A DNA stretch of 64,000 nt from Psychrobacter cibarius (lineage in GTDB: Bacteria; Pseudomonadota; Gammaproteobacteria; Pseudomonadales; Moraxellaceae), in contig NZ_JABASQ010000009.1 of the NCBI RefSeq assembly GCF_016107535.1, forward strand, positions 1 to 64,000, given 5' to 3'. The notes beneath the pieces are model-generated. The model did no database searches. It was not told the origin of the DNA and saw only the letters and a program-made list of their open reading frames with translations. Shown here in pieces: positions 20,839 through 30,094 of this stretch. The position numbers were made by a program, and so were the translations under genes. Each line of letters starts with the position of its first letter. The first letter of the stretch is position 1.

Positions 20839-20956
20839 TATATATTCCTTTATTTCGATAAAAGTTATTAATCAATAAATGACTAATCAACAAATTATTA
20901 ATTAACAATCTACCACTGAAAATTCAGCTAAAAAACAATTTACCAAATCATAGCAA

Positions 20957-20994
20957 TAAAAAAAGCCAAGTTCATCAAAACTTGGCTTTTTAAT
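20957..20994. terminator. Terminator downstream of nfuA
   Basis: A-run, AAAAGCCAAG (20961-20970), ten-base loop, CTTGGCTTTT (20981-20990) and T-rich flank. It ends the minus-strand nfuA transcript before metY. Confidence 0.88.
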
Positions 20995-21044
20995 TAAAAT
21001 AACTCTTCAGATATTACTTAACGCTTTGGCTTTTACTGAGATTT

Positions 21045-21728
21045 CTATTTATAGTAAGCGTTTTCGGTACGGGTATGATCGGTTTCATCAATCACTTGGG
21101 TCAGCTCTGGAATTTGTTGTTTCAGCTGCACTTCAACGCCTTGACGTAAGGTCATGTCAACGGCTGAACAGCCTTGGCAACCACCACCAAACTTCAATAC
21201 CGCAGTCAGCCCAACGCCTTCTTCATCAATCAGTTCAAGCAACTGTACGTCGCCACCATGCGCCGCTAAGCCGGGATTAATCTCTGACTGCAATACGTAG
21301 TTGATACGCTCTTCGACACTGGCATCCGCACCCACTTTAGGCACTTTAGAATTTGGTGCACGGAAGGTCAGCTGACCACCAAAACGGTCTTTATTATAAT
21401 CAATCACCGCATCTTCTAAATAAGGAACTGACGCCGCTTCGATAAAGGCAGAAAAGCTTTCATACGTAAAACGCAGGTCAGCGCTATCCTCTTCGCCCGG
21501 TTGGTTATAAGCCATACAGCACTCTGCACGCGGCGTACCTGGATGCTCAACGAAAATACGCACGCCGATACCATCGGTATCCTGCTTGGATAACAAATCT
21601 GCTAAGTAGCTTTGGGCTGACTCAGTAATAGTAATATTGCTTTTTGCTACAGTTTGCTCAGTATCTAGCGCTGATTCATAGTCTGCTGACTGGTCTAGTT
21701 GGCTCTCAGCTTGGTTGTGCTCACTCAT
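21045..21728 (-). CDS. nfuA: Fe/S biogenesis protein NfuA
   Basis: NfuA carries and delivers a [4Fe-4S] cluster to client apoproteins. The protein has an N-terminal A-type-like domain (about residues 31-125, degenerate) and a C-terminal Nfu domain with the cluster-binding [14 protein letters not shown], Cys184 and Cys187. A hydrophilic Gln/Asp/Glu-rich leader of about 28 residues makes it a little longer (227) than the roughly 190 of E. coli. The ATG at 21728 has an AGGACAT ribosome binding site. Confidence 0.94.
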   Translation of the reverse strand: MSEHNQAESQLDQSADYESALDTEQTVAKSNITITESAQSYLADLLSKQDTDGIGVRIFVEHPGTPRAECCMAYNQPGEEDSADLRFTYESFSAFIEAASVPYLEDAVIDYNKDRFGGQLTFRAPNSKVPKVGADASVEERINYVLQSEINPGLAAHGGDVQLLELIDEEGVGLTAVLKFGGGCQGCSAVDMTLRQGVEVQLKQQIPELTQVIDETDHTRTENAYYK

Positions 21729-22256
21729 AATATGTCCTATGCGTTATGACACAAACGCTATATCTGTCATGGCTACTGTGTCGTGAATTTAAAATTAGGT
21801 AGCGGGTATAAGTTATGCGGGTTATCAATCATTACGGTCTGTTGTCTTAAAATACGGAGTGCCGTTGTTATAACATTTTGCTCAATTTATAGCAGCTATT
21901 ATAACGTACTCAGACGACAATTCCGACTGCGCTACTGTGAATTAAACCAAAATGCTCACAAATGACTGCTATCGGTTTTATCAATGCTTTATTAACAATG
22001 ACGAAATAGAGACGACAAATAGCGCTTATCTAATGATTGATATATCCCCTACTATATAAAGACAGCTACCGTGATTATCAAGCACCTAGAACACTAACTA
22101 ACCACCTACTTTCTTCCGAATGCTACGGCATGTCTAACACTGTGTGAGACCATACAACCAAAGCACTTATCATGCTTGCTATTTTCTAGCGCTAGTTTTA
22201 GATCTATTTACAAGGTAAAGTGTATTGTCCTAAATACCTTTTTATAGGTTTACTTA
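21729..22256. other. AT-rich intergenic region upstream of nfuA
   Basis: 528 bp between divergent genes. It contains no convincing ORF, RNA gene, repeat or clear promoter pair. Short ORFs such as one at 21783-21965 have no ribosome binding site and no recognisable features. Confidence 0.4.
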
Positions 22257-22550
22257 TTGATCATTATATTAGGCATTCTTGTTGCCCTTATTATAGTCGT
22301 CGCGCTTTTAGTACCGGAGGGTGTTGACTATACCAAAGCTGTAAAAGAAATTATGTCTCGCTATATCAAAATTCATGTAGCGTTGGTATTTTTTCGCAAT
22401 CCATTACTCCAGTTGATATTCTTTTATATTGACTATAGAGATCGCTTAGATATCGAAGAAAAGAGGATATTCAAGCGTTATTTTATAACGCAATTTTTTA
22501 GCATCTTTATATTTATTACTATAATTTTCATTGTTAAACATTACATTTAA
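22257..22550 (+). CDS. Small two-helix membrane protein, unknown function
   Basis: I do not recognise this 97-residue product. It begins with a hydrophobic segment (residues 1-19, IIILGILVALIIVVALLV) and ends with another (about 78-95, rich in Phe and Ile), separated by a basic/aromatic middle, so it is probably an inner-membrane protein. The start is TTG at 22257 with TAGGT upstream, which is weak. It lies 37 bp before an alpha/beta hydrolase on the same strand. Coding is plausible from the membrane pattern but not certain. Confidence 0.5.
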   Translation: MIIILGILVALIIVVALLVPEGVDYTKAVKEIMSRYIKIHVALVFFRNPLLQLIFFYIDYRDRLDIEEKRIFKRYFITQFFSIFIFITIIFIVKHYI

Positions 22551-22587
22551 GCTAGCAGAAATTTCATATTTTAGTTGAATCAATCTT

Positions 22588-23547
22588 ATGATGACACAAA
22601 CACTGAATCTAGTAACGACCAAAGACGACGAACAAGTAGCCGTTTGGAAGATTGTGGATAATACAAAAGACGAAACAAAGAGCGATACCCTTACCACCAA
22701 TACCTTTGTCATAAAATCTCAAAACATATTTTTGACGCACGGCACGTTCTCGGACAAACAAACCTGTTTGAAAATCGCTGAGTATCTAGCCCGCCTCGGT
22801 CATCATTGCTACATCATGGAATGGCGCGGTCATGGCGCAAGCTCAATACCCAAAGAAAAATTCAACTTCGAAACGGTTGCAACCTATGACTATGAAGCGA
22901 CTTTTCGCTATCTTTTTGAGGAATTAAAACTCGATAATCTACATTGCGTCACCCACAGCGGCGGCGGGGTTGGTTTAACGATGTTTTTGATCCAGCATCC
23001 CTGCTATATCGATAAAATTAATAGCGCCAGCATGTTTGCCTGCCAAGCTTATGGCGCTGCAATAAATCCGATAAATCATACTAAAATTCTTGTAGCAAAA
23101 TTATTCACGCGGCTGGTTGGCTATATCCCTGCTAAAAAAATCAAGCTAGGGCCTTTTAATGAAAGCTATCATATGATGAACCAGTGGTACGACTGGAATC
23201 TACAAAAAAACTTTAACAGCAGTTTTCTTAAGCAACGTACATTTAATACAGCCAGCATGGATACATTCGCCGCTGATGATGCACCTTTAGACTACCGGCA
23301 ACAGATGCCAAAAATCACGATACCTATCTATGCTATCAGCGCAAAAGGCGACAATTTCATCTCCCCTACTCGTGGTTGTCAGCTGTTTTTTGAACCCTTT
23401 AAAAACCCTGCCAATATTTTTCGAGAATACTCGCTCAGCCATGGGGATTTGGATGATTATACGCACAGCCGCATTATGATCAGTCGCAATGCGGCGACAG
23501 AGATTTGGCCAACAGTTACCGCGTGGATTGAGCAGCACGCCTGTTAA
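22588..23547 (+). CDS. Alpha/beta hydrolase
   Basis: A 319-residue predicted serine hydrolase. It shows LTHGTFSDKQTC (oxyanion region), MEWRGHGAS, the nucleophile elbow CVTHSGGGVGL with serine near residue 132, and a late catalytic His in LSHGDLDDY. The order and spacing fit lipase/acylhydrolase-like members, but the substrate is unknown. There is no signal peptide, so it is probably cytosolic. Two adjacent ATGs (22588, 22591) are possible starts and neither has a strong ribosome binding site. It may be co-transcribed with the small membrane protein upstream. Confidence 0.85.
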   Translation: MMTQTLNLVTTKDDEQVAVWKIVDNTKDETKSDTLTTNTFVIKSQNIFLTHGTFSDKQTCLKIAEYLARLGHHCYIMEWRGHGASSIPKEKFNFETVATYDYEATFRYLFEELKLDNLHCVTHSGGGVGLTMFLIQHPCYIDKINSASMFACQAYGAAINPINHTKILVAKLFTRLVGYIPAKKIKLGPFNESYHMMNQWYDWNLQKNFNSSFLKQRTFNTASMDTFAADDAPLDYRQQMPKITIPIYAISAKGDNFISPTRGCQLFFEPFKNPANIFREYSLSHGDLDDYTHSRIMISRNAATEIWPTVTAWIEQHAC

Positions 23548-23724
23548 AATAGCGGTGCGGTTGTAGCCTAACTACAACATGGTACGGACTATAACCAAAA
23601 ACCGCACACCTCTAAACATCTTTATACTTGTCAGCGAGTGACAGGCTGTGTCAGTATTGGCGTCATTACTTTTTACTCAATAAATTTTAACCAATGAAAT
23701 ATTCGTAGTAGGAAAGTGGCGTAT

Positions 23725-24774
23725 ATGAGCGAATCATCAGAGCAAAGTTCAGCTAAAGACAATAAACACTATCGTTATTTGGTTTTTATCGGGCGTTTCC
23801 AGCCCTTCCATCGTGGACATAAAGCGGTCATCGACGAAGCATTGAAGCGTGCTGATAATGTCATTATGTTGATCGGCTCTGCTAACTTACCGCGTAGTTT
23901 ACGCAATCCATTCAGCGTCGCTGAGCGTGCTGCCATGATTAAAGGCGCATATTCAGCAGCAGAAGCAGCACGTATTCACTGCGTTGCTCTAGATGATGCA
24001 CTCTACAACGACACACGCTGGCTACAGTACGTGCAAGCAGGCGTGAAGTCTATCACTGGTGATTTGCAAACTGATATCGGCTTGATTGGTCATTCCAAAG
24101 ACAGCTCCTCGTATTATTTATCGCTATTCCCCAACTGGGCGTCCGTCTCAGTACCGAGCTATCACAACCTATCCGCTACCCCGATTCGCGATAGCTATCT
24201 AATGGGTGCGACCCCGACTCCTGAACGCACGCCTGAGTCGACGCGCAAGGTTCTAAATGACTTCAAAAAGACAGACGAATATCAAAATCTGCACGAAGAA
24301 GCCGACTTTATTGATAAATATAAAAGACAGTGGGAATCAGCGCCTTATCCACCAACTTTTATGACAGCAGATGCTCTGATTGTCCAGTCAGGACATATTC
24401 TATTGGTTGAGCGCCGCAGCATGCCAGGGCGCGGACTGTGGGCATTACCAGGCGGATTTTTAAATCCAAAAGAGACCTTATTCGATGCCTGTATCCGTGA
24501 GCTACGTGAGGAGACTCGCCTAAAAGTCCCTGAACCAGTATTGCGCGGCTCTTGTCATAGTCAGCATACCTTTGATGACCCATATCGCTCAGCACGTGGT
24601 CGTACAATTACTCAAGCCTTTTATTTTCAGCTTAAAAATGACCCAAAAGGCTTGCCAAAAGTAAAAGGCGGCGACGATGCAGCCACGGCTTTTTGGCTAC
24701 CACTCGCTGAGCTTGACGCTACCATGATGTTTGAAGACCATTATGCAATTATTACTAAAATGGTTGGTTTGTAG
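23725..24774 (+). CDS. Bifunctional NMN adenylyltransferase / Nudix hydrolase
   Basis: The N-terminal half (about residues 16-180) is a nucleotidyltransferase of the NadM type, with IGRFQPFHRGHKAV (the HxGH-like motif) and a late SATPIRDSY that matches the (S/T)xRxx signature. It would convert NMN plus ATP to NAD. The C-terminal half carries a Nudix box starting GGFLNPKETLFDAC and continuing through RELREET, usually associated with ADP-ribose pyrophosphatase activity. The ATG at 23725 is favoured by TAGGAAAG upstream; a GTG three codons earlier is too close to it. It precedes nicotinamide phosphoribosyltransferase, so the two genes form a nicotinamide-to-NAD salvage route. Confidence 0.93.
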   Translation: MSESSEQSSAKDNKHYRYLVFIGRFQPFHRGHKAVIDEALKRADNVIMLIGSANLPRSLRNPFSVAERAAMIKGAYSAAEAARIHCVALDDALYNDTRWLQYVQAGVKSITGDLQTDIGLIGHSKDSSSYYLSLFPNWASVSVPSYHNLSATPIRDSYLMGATPTPERTPESTRKVLNDFKKTDEYQNLHEEADFIDKYKRQWESAPYPPTFMTADALIVQSGHILLVERRSMPGRGLWALPGGFLNPKETLFDACIRELREETRLKVPEPVLRGSCHSQHTFDDPYRSARGRTITQAFYFQLKNDPKGLPKVKGGDDAATAFWLPLAELDATMMFEDHYAIITKMVGL

Positions 24775-24906
24775 GTTTTATCAGACGATTATCCGATTTT
24801 TCATTAACAATTTTCCACGCCCAAGCTGATAGACAGCAAGGGCTAACTGCCGTAACTGTTCTTTCATTAACGCAGCTACGGCAACTCAAAGCAGAGGAGT
24901 TCTGTG

Positions 24907-26304
24907 ATGTATACCAGCAATTTAAATAATTTAATTCTAAATAGTGACAGCTACAAAACCTCACATTGGGTGCAATACCCAAAAGGTAGTGAGTATCTGT
25001 CCAGCTACATTGAGGCGCGTAAAGGTGACTACGATGTGGTGTTCTTTGGCTTGCAAGCCTTTATTAAAGAATATCTAAGCACGCCAATCACTCATCAAGA
25101 CATTGATGAAGCCGAAATGGTCATTCAAGCACATGGTTTGACCTTTAACCGTGCTGGCTGGGAGCGTTTGGTTGATAAACATGGCGGCTACATGCCACTG
25201 CGCATCGAAGCCATACCTGAGGGTAGCATCGTGCCAGTATCCAATGTAGTCTGCCAAGTTATCAATACCGATCCTGAGTTTTATTGGCTGCCAAGCTATA
25301 TCGAAACGGCGCTACTCCGTGCCATTTGGTATCCATCAACCGTCGCTAGTGTCTCGCATTATTGCAAAGGCATTATTCGTCAGGCGTTAGAAAAATCAGC
25401 AGACAATACCGAATCGCTCACTTTTCGTTTGCACGATTTCGGCTCGCGCGGGGCATCTAGTCAAGAGTCTGTCGCGCTCGGCAGCCTAGCGCATTTAGTG
25501 AACTTTGCTGGAACCGATTCGATGACGGCGTTAGTCGCTGCCAGCCGCTGGTACCACATGGATAAAGACATGCCCGCGTTTTCTATTCCTGCCGCTGAGC
25601 ATAGCACCATGACCGCGTGGGGTCGTGACGGCGAAACCGCTGCTTTTGCCAATATGATTGAGCAGTTTGGCGGCGTAGGTAAAAGCTTCTCAGTGGTCTC
25701 TGACAGCTATGACTTATGGAACGCCATTGATAATATTTGGGGCGGCAGCCTGAAAGACGACGTCAAAAACATGGGCGGCACCTTAGTCATCCGACCCGAT
25801 AGTGGTGAGCCTGCCAAAGTGGTTCGCGAAGCCTTAGAGCGCTTGGCAGTAAAATTTGGAACGACGATTAATAGTAAAGGTTATAAAGTGCTGCCTGATT
25901 ATGTACGTGTCATCCAAGGGGATGGTATCAGCCCACAAAGCTTAACTAAGATCATTGAGGTGATCATGAAAGCAGGCTTTAGCGCAGATAACGTGACCTT
26001 TGGTATGGGCGGTGGTCTATTACAACAAGTCAACCGCGACACCATGAGCTGGGCGATGAAAGCCAGCGCTATCTCTATCGATGGCACATGGACAGACATC
26101 TATAAAGACCCGATTACCAGCCGCTCAAAACGCTCAAAGAAGGGACGTTTGGCGCTGGTCAAAAACAGCAATGGACAGCTAAAAACCATCAAGGCTGAAG
26201 ACCTAGCTGCAGACGCAGATAACCTACTGCGTGATATTTATGTCGATGGTAAATTATTAATTGAAGACAATCTCACCACTATTCGGAAGCGTGCAGGATG
26301 GTAG
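24907..26304 (+). CDS. nadV: Nicotinamide phosphoribosyltransferase
   Basis: NadV joins nicotinamide and PRPP to give NMN, the bacterial counterpart of eukaryotic NAMPT. The 465-residue protein shows DSYKTSHWVQYP at the start, FRLHDFGSRGASSQES, the conserved AEHSTMTAWG, VIRPDSGEP and QGDGIS segments, all characteristic of NAMPT rather than nicotinate phosphoribosyltransferase. AGAGGAG seven bases upstream favours ATG 24907 over GTG 24904. It is 132 bp after the NMN adenylyltransferase and four bases before an SGNH hydrolase, so all three are probably one transcript. Confidence 0.95.
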   Translation: MYTSNLNNLILNSDSYKTSHWVQYPKGSEYLSSYIEARKGDYDVVFFGLQAFIKEYLSTPITHQDIDEAEMVIQAHGLTFNRAGWERLVDKHGGYMPLRIEAIPEGSIVPVSNVVCQVINTDPEFYWLPSYIETALLRAIWYPSTVASVSHYCKGIIRQALEKSADNTESLTFRLHDFGSRGASSQESVALGSLAHLVNFAGTDSMTALVAASRWYHMDKDMPAFSIPAAEHSTMTAWGRDGETAAFANMIEQFGGVGKSFSVVSDSYDLWNAIDNIWGGSLKDDVKNMGGTLVIRPDSGEPAKVVREALERLAVKFGTTINSKGYKVLPDYVRVIQGDGISPQSLTKIIEVIMKAGFSADNVTFGMGGGLLQQVNRDTMSWAMKASAISIDGTWTDIYKDPITSRSKRSKKGRLALVKNSNGQLKTIKAEDLAADADNLLRDIYVDGKLLIEDNLTTIRKRAGW

Positions 26305-26308
26305 CAAT

Positions 26309-27157
26309 ATGATAAATAGCAATAAAATCGCCTCGGTGGCAAGAGATGTACTGCTTGCTCCTATTTATCTTTATCAAGGGCGCAAAATTAAGCGTGATAC
26401 GGTACGTCTACCTGAGCCAAATGGCGAAAGGCACGGGCGAGTTCAATTAAATGACGCGATTGAGTCGCTAAAAGAAGCGCACAAGCGGACATTAAACCTA
26501 ATGGTCGTTGGCGATTCGGCGGCGGCTGGCGTCGGTAGTGAGACGCAGCAAGAGGCGCTTGTCGGTAACTTAATTCCTGTTTTGACGCAGCAGTCCGCTA
26601 TTCAAAATCAGTTTGATATACTGAACTGGTCATTGCAAGCGACGACGGGGCATACCAGCTTTGATATCTTGCGTAGGCTTTATGTTCTAACCGCGCCTAG
26701 CCAGCCTGTTGATGTGATGGTGCTGAGTGTCGGCGTTAACGACACCACATCCAAAGTCTCGGTGGATAAATGGCAACAGCAAATTGAAAGTATTATCGCT
26801 ATCGCTCAGCGTAAATTTGGCGTGCGAGAGTTGATTTTTTTAAGCCTGCCGCCGATGGCACAAATGCCTGCGATACCTGCCCCGCTAAGTAACTTTGTGG
26901 GTGCTAAAGCCTCTATCCTTGATAACACGTTGCAGCAAGTTTGCGCCGCTCATGATAGTGTTACCTACATGGCCACTGACTTTCCAAGAATGATAGCAGA
27001 GCATTCGAACGGTACTCCAATCGATATCAAAGTGATGTTTGCCAGTGACGGTTTTCATCCTAGCAGCCTCATGTATGGCTATTGGGCGCAGCAATTGTCA
27101 GAGTTGATTATACAGTTACTGAATCCTTCCCTTTCCGATGCTGAGTTGACTGATTAA
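26309..27157 (+). CDS. SGNH/GDSL hydrolase
   Basis: The 282-residue protein has the four SGNH blocks: VVGDSAAAGVGS (nucleophile Ser), a Gly-containing block II, SVGVNDT (Asn) and SDGFHPS (Asp and His). This family acts as an esterase or lipase on small acyl esters; the substrate is unknown. There is no clear signal peptide. The ATG at 26309 has CAGGATG upstream and starts only four bases after the nadV stop, suggesting translational coupling; a longer ORF from 26261 overlaps nadV. Whether it takes part in NAD metabolism is not known. Confidence 0.88.
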   Translation: MINSNKIASVARDVLLAPIYLYQGRKIKRDTVRLPEPNGERHGRVQLNDAIESLKEAHKRTLNLMVVGDSAAAGVGSETQQEALVGNLIPVLTQQSAIQNQFDILNWSLQATTGHTSFDILRRLYVLTAPSQPVDVMVLSVGVNDTTSKVSVDKWQQQIESIIAIAQRKFGVRELIFLSLPPMAQMPAIPAPLSNFVGAKASILDNTLQQVCAAHDSVTYMATDFPRMIAEHSNGTPIDIKVMFASDGFHPSSLMYGYWAQQLSELIIQLLNPSLSDAELTD

Positions 27158-27191
27158 AAACCATTGAGGCGTTACTTCTAAAAATCTAAAC

Positions 27192-27224
27192 AAAAAAAAC
27201 CGCTGAATAGTCAGCGGTTTTTTT
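27192..27224. terminator. Bidirectional terminator between the SGNH hydrolase and rpmE2
   Basis: A-run, ACCGCTGA, loop ATAG, TCAGCGGT, T-run. A perfect stem serving both convergent genes. Confidence 0.93.
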
Positions 27225-27297
27225 ATGTTCTTAATACTATAGCTGTGCATGTTTGAGAAAACACATGCTCAAAATAATATCACGCAATACGTGTGAA

Positions 27298-27579
27298 TTA
27301 TTCTGCAGCGTCAGTATCAGCAGCTTTCTTACGGCCACCAAATGCACCAAAGCGTTTGTTGAAGCTAGCAACACGGCCTTCAGTAGAAGTTTTGCGTTGT
27401 TCGCCAGTATAGAATGGATGCGACGCACTTGAGATATCAAGCGGGTAGTATGGATATTCTGACCCTTCGTATTCACGAGTGGTTTTGGTTTTAACGGTTG
27501 AACGAGTTAAGAAAAAAACGTCAGCGTTAGTGTCATGGAATAAAACTTCTTGGTAATTAGGATGGATATCTTTACGCAT
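27298..27579 (-). CDS. rpmE2: 50S ribosomal protein L31 type B
   Basis: The 93-residue protein starts [16 protein letters not shown] and has the [11 protein letters not shown] motif of L31. It has no cysteines, so it is the zinc-independent (C-minus, type B) form with an extended Lys/Asp/Ala-rich tail. In many bacteria this paralogue replaces the zinc form under zinc limitation; no Zur box was recognised upstream here. The start has an AGAGAG ribosome binding site. Confidence 0.95.
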   Translation of the reverse strand: MRKDIHPNYQEVLFHDTNADVFFLTRSTVKTKTTREYEGSEYPYYPLDISSASHPFYTGEQRKTSTEGRVASFNKRFGAFGGRKKAADTDAAE

Positions 27580-28045
27580 AATAAACTCTCTATGTCCGAT
27601 GTATGTATAGCACTCTTGAACACCATCTTAGACGATGTGTCAAGCAAGTCATGACATACGTAACTGAGGCACTAAGGGACATTGATAAGTATGGCAGCTG
27701 CGTCACTGGCTTATTCCAGCACCCAACACCATTCCTCTGCTCACTTAGCCTTTCCCCAGCGGGAAAATCAAAACGCGATTTTAACGGTTTTTACCGCTAG
27801 ACGCAAGCAGCAGTTGTGAGTGATATATGTGCTAAGTTGTCACCAAGATCTCTATTTTGTTGAGAAGTATACGCTATATTAGTATAATAATATTTTAGTT
27901 TAAATAATCAATATATATTTTATGTTTAGATTTAGTTGATAATTATTTTTGATATTCATCATTTGTTAATAATGATGGATACCGTCTTATTTCGCCTCAT
28001 TAATCAAGCACCCACTATTTATAAACACTCACTAAGGACAATATA
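27580..28045. other. Intergenic region between rpmE2 and yceI
   Basis: Divergent spacer with a GC-richer half next to rpmE2 and a very AT-rich half before yceI. The yceI promoter is described separately. I found no RNA gene; a TTGACA hexamer on the minus strand near 27648 lacks a matching -10 at normal spacing. Confidence 0.4.
27860..27888 (+). promoter_or_regulatory. Sigma-70 promoter of yceI
   Basis: TTGAGA (27860-27865), 17-bp spacer, TATAAT (27883-27888). It lies about 158 bp upstream of yceI, implying a leader of about 150 nt. Confidence 0.65.
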
Positions 28046-28669
28046 ATGATAAATACTGTTATGAAGAATAGCGCAAAAGCCCTGCTTATCAGCTCAGCAC
28101 TGGCACTCACTACTGTTGCAGGTGCGGCATTGCCTAGTCAATGGCAATTAGACGACTCGCACACCCGTGTGGGATTTTCTGTCAATCATTTAGGGTTTTC
28201 GACCACCATGGGTCATTTTAACGACGTCAAAGGGGTCGTTAATTACGATGTTAAAGCACCCAGTAAAACCAATATGAGCTTCACCATTGCAACCGATAGC
28301 ATTGACACCAATTGGAATGCACGTGATGAGCATTTAAAAAAGGCTGAATTTTTTAACGTCACTAAATATCCAACCATGACCTTTAAATCAACCAGCGTAA
28401 AATTTATAAATCCGCAACAAGCCAAGGTCACAGGTGACTTTACTATGCTGGGTCAAACCAAACCATTAACTTTGGATGTGACTTTGAATAAAATCGCCAA
28501 CAGCCCTCTTACCAAAGAGCCAGTTATTGGCTTCCGTGCAACGGGTAATATTGATCGCGCAGCCTATGGTATGACAGCTTTCGCAGATGGCATTACCACC
28601 AATGTCCCGATCCAAATCGATGGTGAGTTGATAGAGAAAAAAGCGCAAACCAACAAAAAATCTAAATAA
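28046..28669 (+). CDS. yceI: YceI-family periplasmic lipid-binding-like protein
   Basis: YceI proteins are secreted beta-barrel lipocalin-like proteins; some bind isoprenoid lipids, and the E. coli member is base-induced. The 207-residue product has a signal peptide (about residues 1-27, ending AGA), then the family pattern WQLDDSHTRVGFSVNHLGFS, KKAEFFNVTKYPTMTF and GFRATGNIDRAAYGM. The start ATG has an AAGGACA ribosome binding site. A distinct terminator follows. Confidence 0.93.
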   Translation: MINTVMKNSAKALLISSALALTTVAGAALPSQWQLDDSHTRVGFSVNHLGFSTTMGHFNDVKGVVNYDVKAPSKTNMSFTIATDSIDTNWNARDEHLKKAEFFNVTKYPTMTFKSTSVKFINPQQAKVTGDFTMLGQTKPLTLDVTLNKIANSPLTKEPVIGFRATGNIDRAAYGMTAFADGITTNVPIQIDGELIEKKAQTNKKSK

Positions 28670-28716
28670 GTCTAATTTTTAGCCAAGCACAAATCGCTAC
28701 TTCCTCTACATACTCT

Positions 28717-28750
28717 AAAAAAAAGCAGCCATCATAGTGGCTGCTTTTTT
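28717..28750 (+). terminator. Terminator downstream of yceI
   Basis: A-run, GCAGCCA, loop TCATAG, TGGCTGC, TTTTTT. The same stem sequence recurs after the next gene at 30022-30053. Confidence 0.93.
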
Positions 28751-28817
28751 GACAATAATGAATCAACTCACTCGACATTTATATATTCAATAAATCGCAT
28801 AAATACTTTCCATTTGC

Positions 28818-28846
28818 TTGTTAACCTCAGTTTTTATTGTTATATT
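28818..28846 (+). promoter_or_regulatory. Candidate promoter of the FemAB-like gene
   Basis: TTGTTA (28818-28823), 17-bp spacer, TATATT (28841-28846), about 50 bp upstream of the start codon. Confidence 0.45.
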
Positions 28847-28896
28847 CATATATACGGATTTACGAATATAAAACATAACGCTGAGGGAGCAGAAAG

Positions 28897-29985
28897 ATGG
28901 ATACAGTACAGGTAGACTTTACCGAGATAAATACTGAATGGGATAAAAACATCGCTGATTATCACTTTGATATTTATCACTTATCTGGTTGGATTGCTGC
29001 GTCAGCTATTGTCGATAAAGGCACTCCTCAAGGAGTGATTGCCACTTATAACAATAAAAAGATCTTTTTGCCTCTCATTATAAGAGAACTCGACTCAGAG
29101 CATTGGGATGCGACTTCTACTTATGGTTACGGCGGTCCTGTCATGGATAAGTCTCTCACTGATGCCGAATTAGACATAATATTGGCAGAAGTAAGGGGTT
29201 TTCTCTTAGCAAAAGGCTGTGTGTCTTTATTCATGCGACTGCATCCAATCATCAATAAAGAATGGCTACCAACGGTCGGCAAAGCACTCACTCATGGATT
29301 GACATTGATGTCTGACTTGAGTAAATCTGAAGAGGAGCACTGGAGCGAGACTCAAAATCGTCATCGTAGAGGCATTAAAAAAGCCTTAAAAATGGATGTC
29401 GTGACAAAAATTGAGCGTTTAACCAGAGAGAATGCAGTGATGTTTTCCAATATTTACAAAGAAACGATGGCGCAGGTGAAGGCAGATCAGTACTACTTCT
29501 TTGATGATGATTACTTCTTTAATTTGCTCGAAAATCTGCAAGACAGAATACTACTGATAACTGCCTATCAGGATAATAAAGCCATTGGCTCCTCTATCTA
29601 CACAATCTGCAAAGAATCGGGCATTATGCAGTTTCATCTCGGAGGCACGCTCAACGCCTATACCCATCTACAACCTTCCAAACTCATTACCCATGTGGCT
29701 CGTGATTGGGGCAGAACCAATCATTATAAATTACTCCATCTTGGCGGCGGCGTAGGCTCTAATCTAGATTCTTTGTATGAGTATAAAAAAGGGTTTAGCT
29801 CACAAGAGTTATTATTCAAAACTTATAGACTCGTCGTTAATCCAGCAAAATACGAAGCATTAGTCGCTGATAGCTGGTTCACCGAAAATGATTTACGCTC
29901 CGACTTTTTCCCTTTATATAGAAAAGAGCCTACTAAAGAACGTATCTTGGAGACTGAACAAGCTGAAGCTTTGGCAGATATTTGA
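28897..29985 (+). CDS. FemAB/GNAT-type acyl- or aminoacyltransferase
   Basis: The 362-residue product resembles the FemAB-like/BioF2-like GNAT domain group: an N-terminal segment with FDIYHLSGWIAAS, and a C-terminal GNAT half with IGSSIYTICKESGIMQFHLGGT and LLHLGGGVGSNLDSLYEYKKGF. Relatives transfer amino acids or acyl groups during cell-surface polymer synthesis; the substrate here is unknown and no polysaccharide cluster is nearby. There is no signal peptide or membrane segment. The start has a GAGGGAG ribosome binding site. It is a single-gene unit framed by two near-identical terminators. Confidence 0.78.
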   Translation: MDTVQVDFTEINTEWDKNIADYHFDIYHLSGWIAASAIVDKGTPQGVIATYNNKKIFLPLIIRELDSEHWDATSTYGYGGPVMDKSLTDAELDIILAEVRGFLLAKGCVSLFMRLHPIINKEWLPTVGKALTHGLTLMSDLSKSEEEHWSETQNRHRRGIKKALKMDVVTKIERLTRENAVMFSNIYKETMAQVKADQYYFFDDDYFFNLLENLQDRILLITAYQDNKAIGSSIYTICKESGIMQFHLGGTLNAYTHLQPSKLITHVARDWGRTNHYKLLHLGGGVGSNLDSLYEYKKGFSSQELLFKTYRLVVNPAKYEALVADSWFTENDLRSDFFPLYRKEPTKERILETEQAEALADI

Positions 29986-30021
29986 TCGCGTTATTTTACG
30001 ATTCTAATCAGTCAAGCCAAT

Positions 30022-30053
30022 AAAAAAGCAGCCATTACGATGGCTGCTTTTTT
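30022..30053. terminator. Bidirectional terminator after the FemAB-like gene
   Basis: AAAAAAGCAGCCAT, loop TACG, ATGGCTGCTTTTTT. It serves the convergent lipoprotein gene as well. Confidence 0.93.
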
Positions 30054-30094
30054 GATGCTAATTGTCTTTCATTTCGGTAGACAACGGGCTTACT

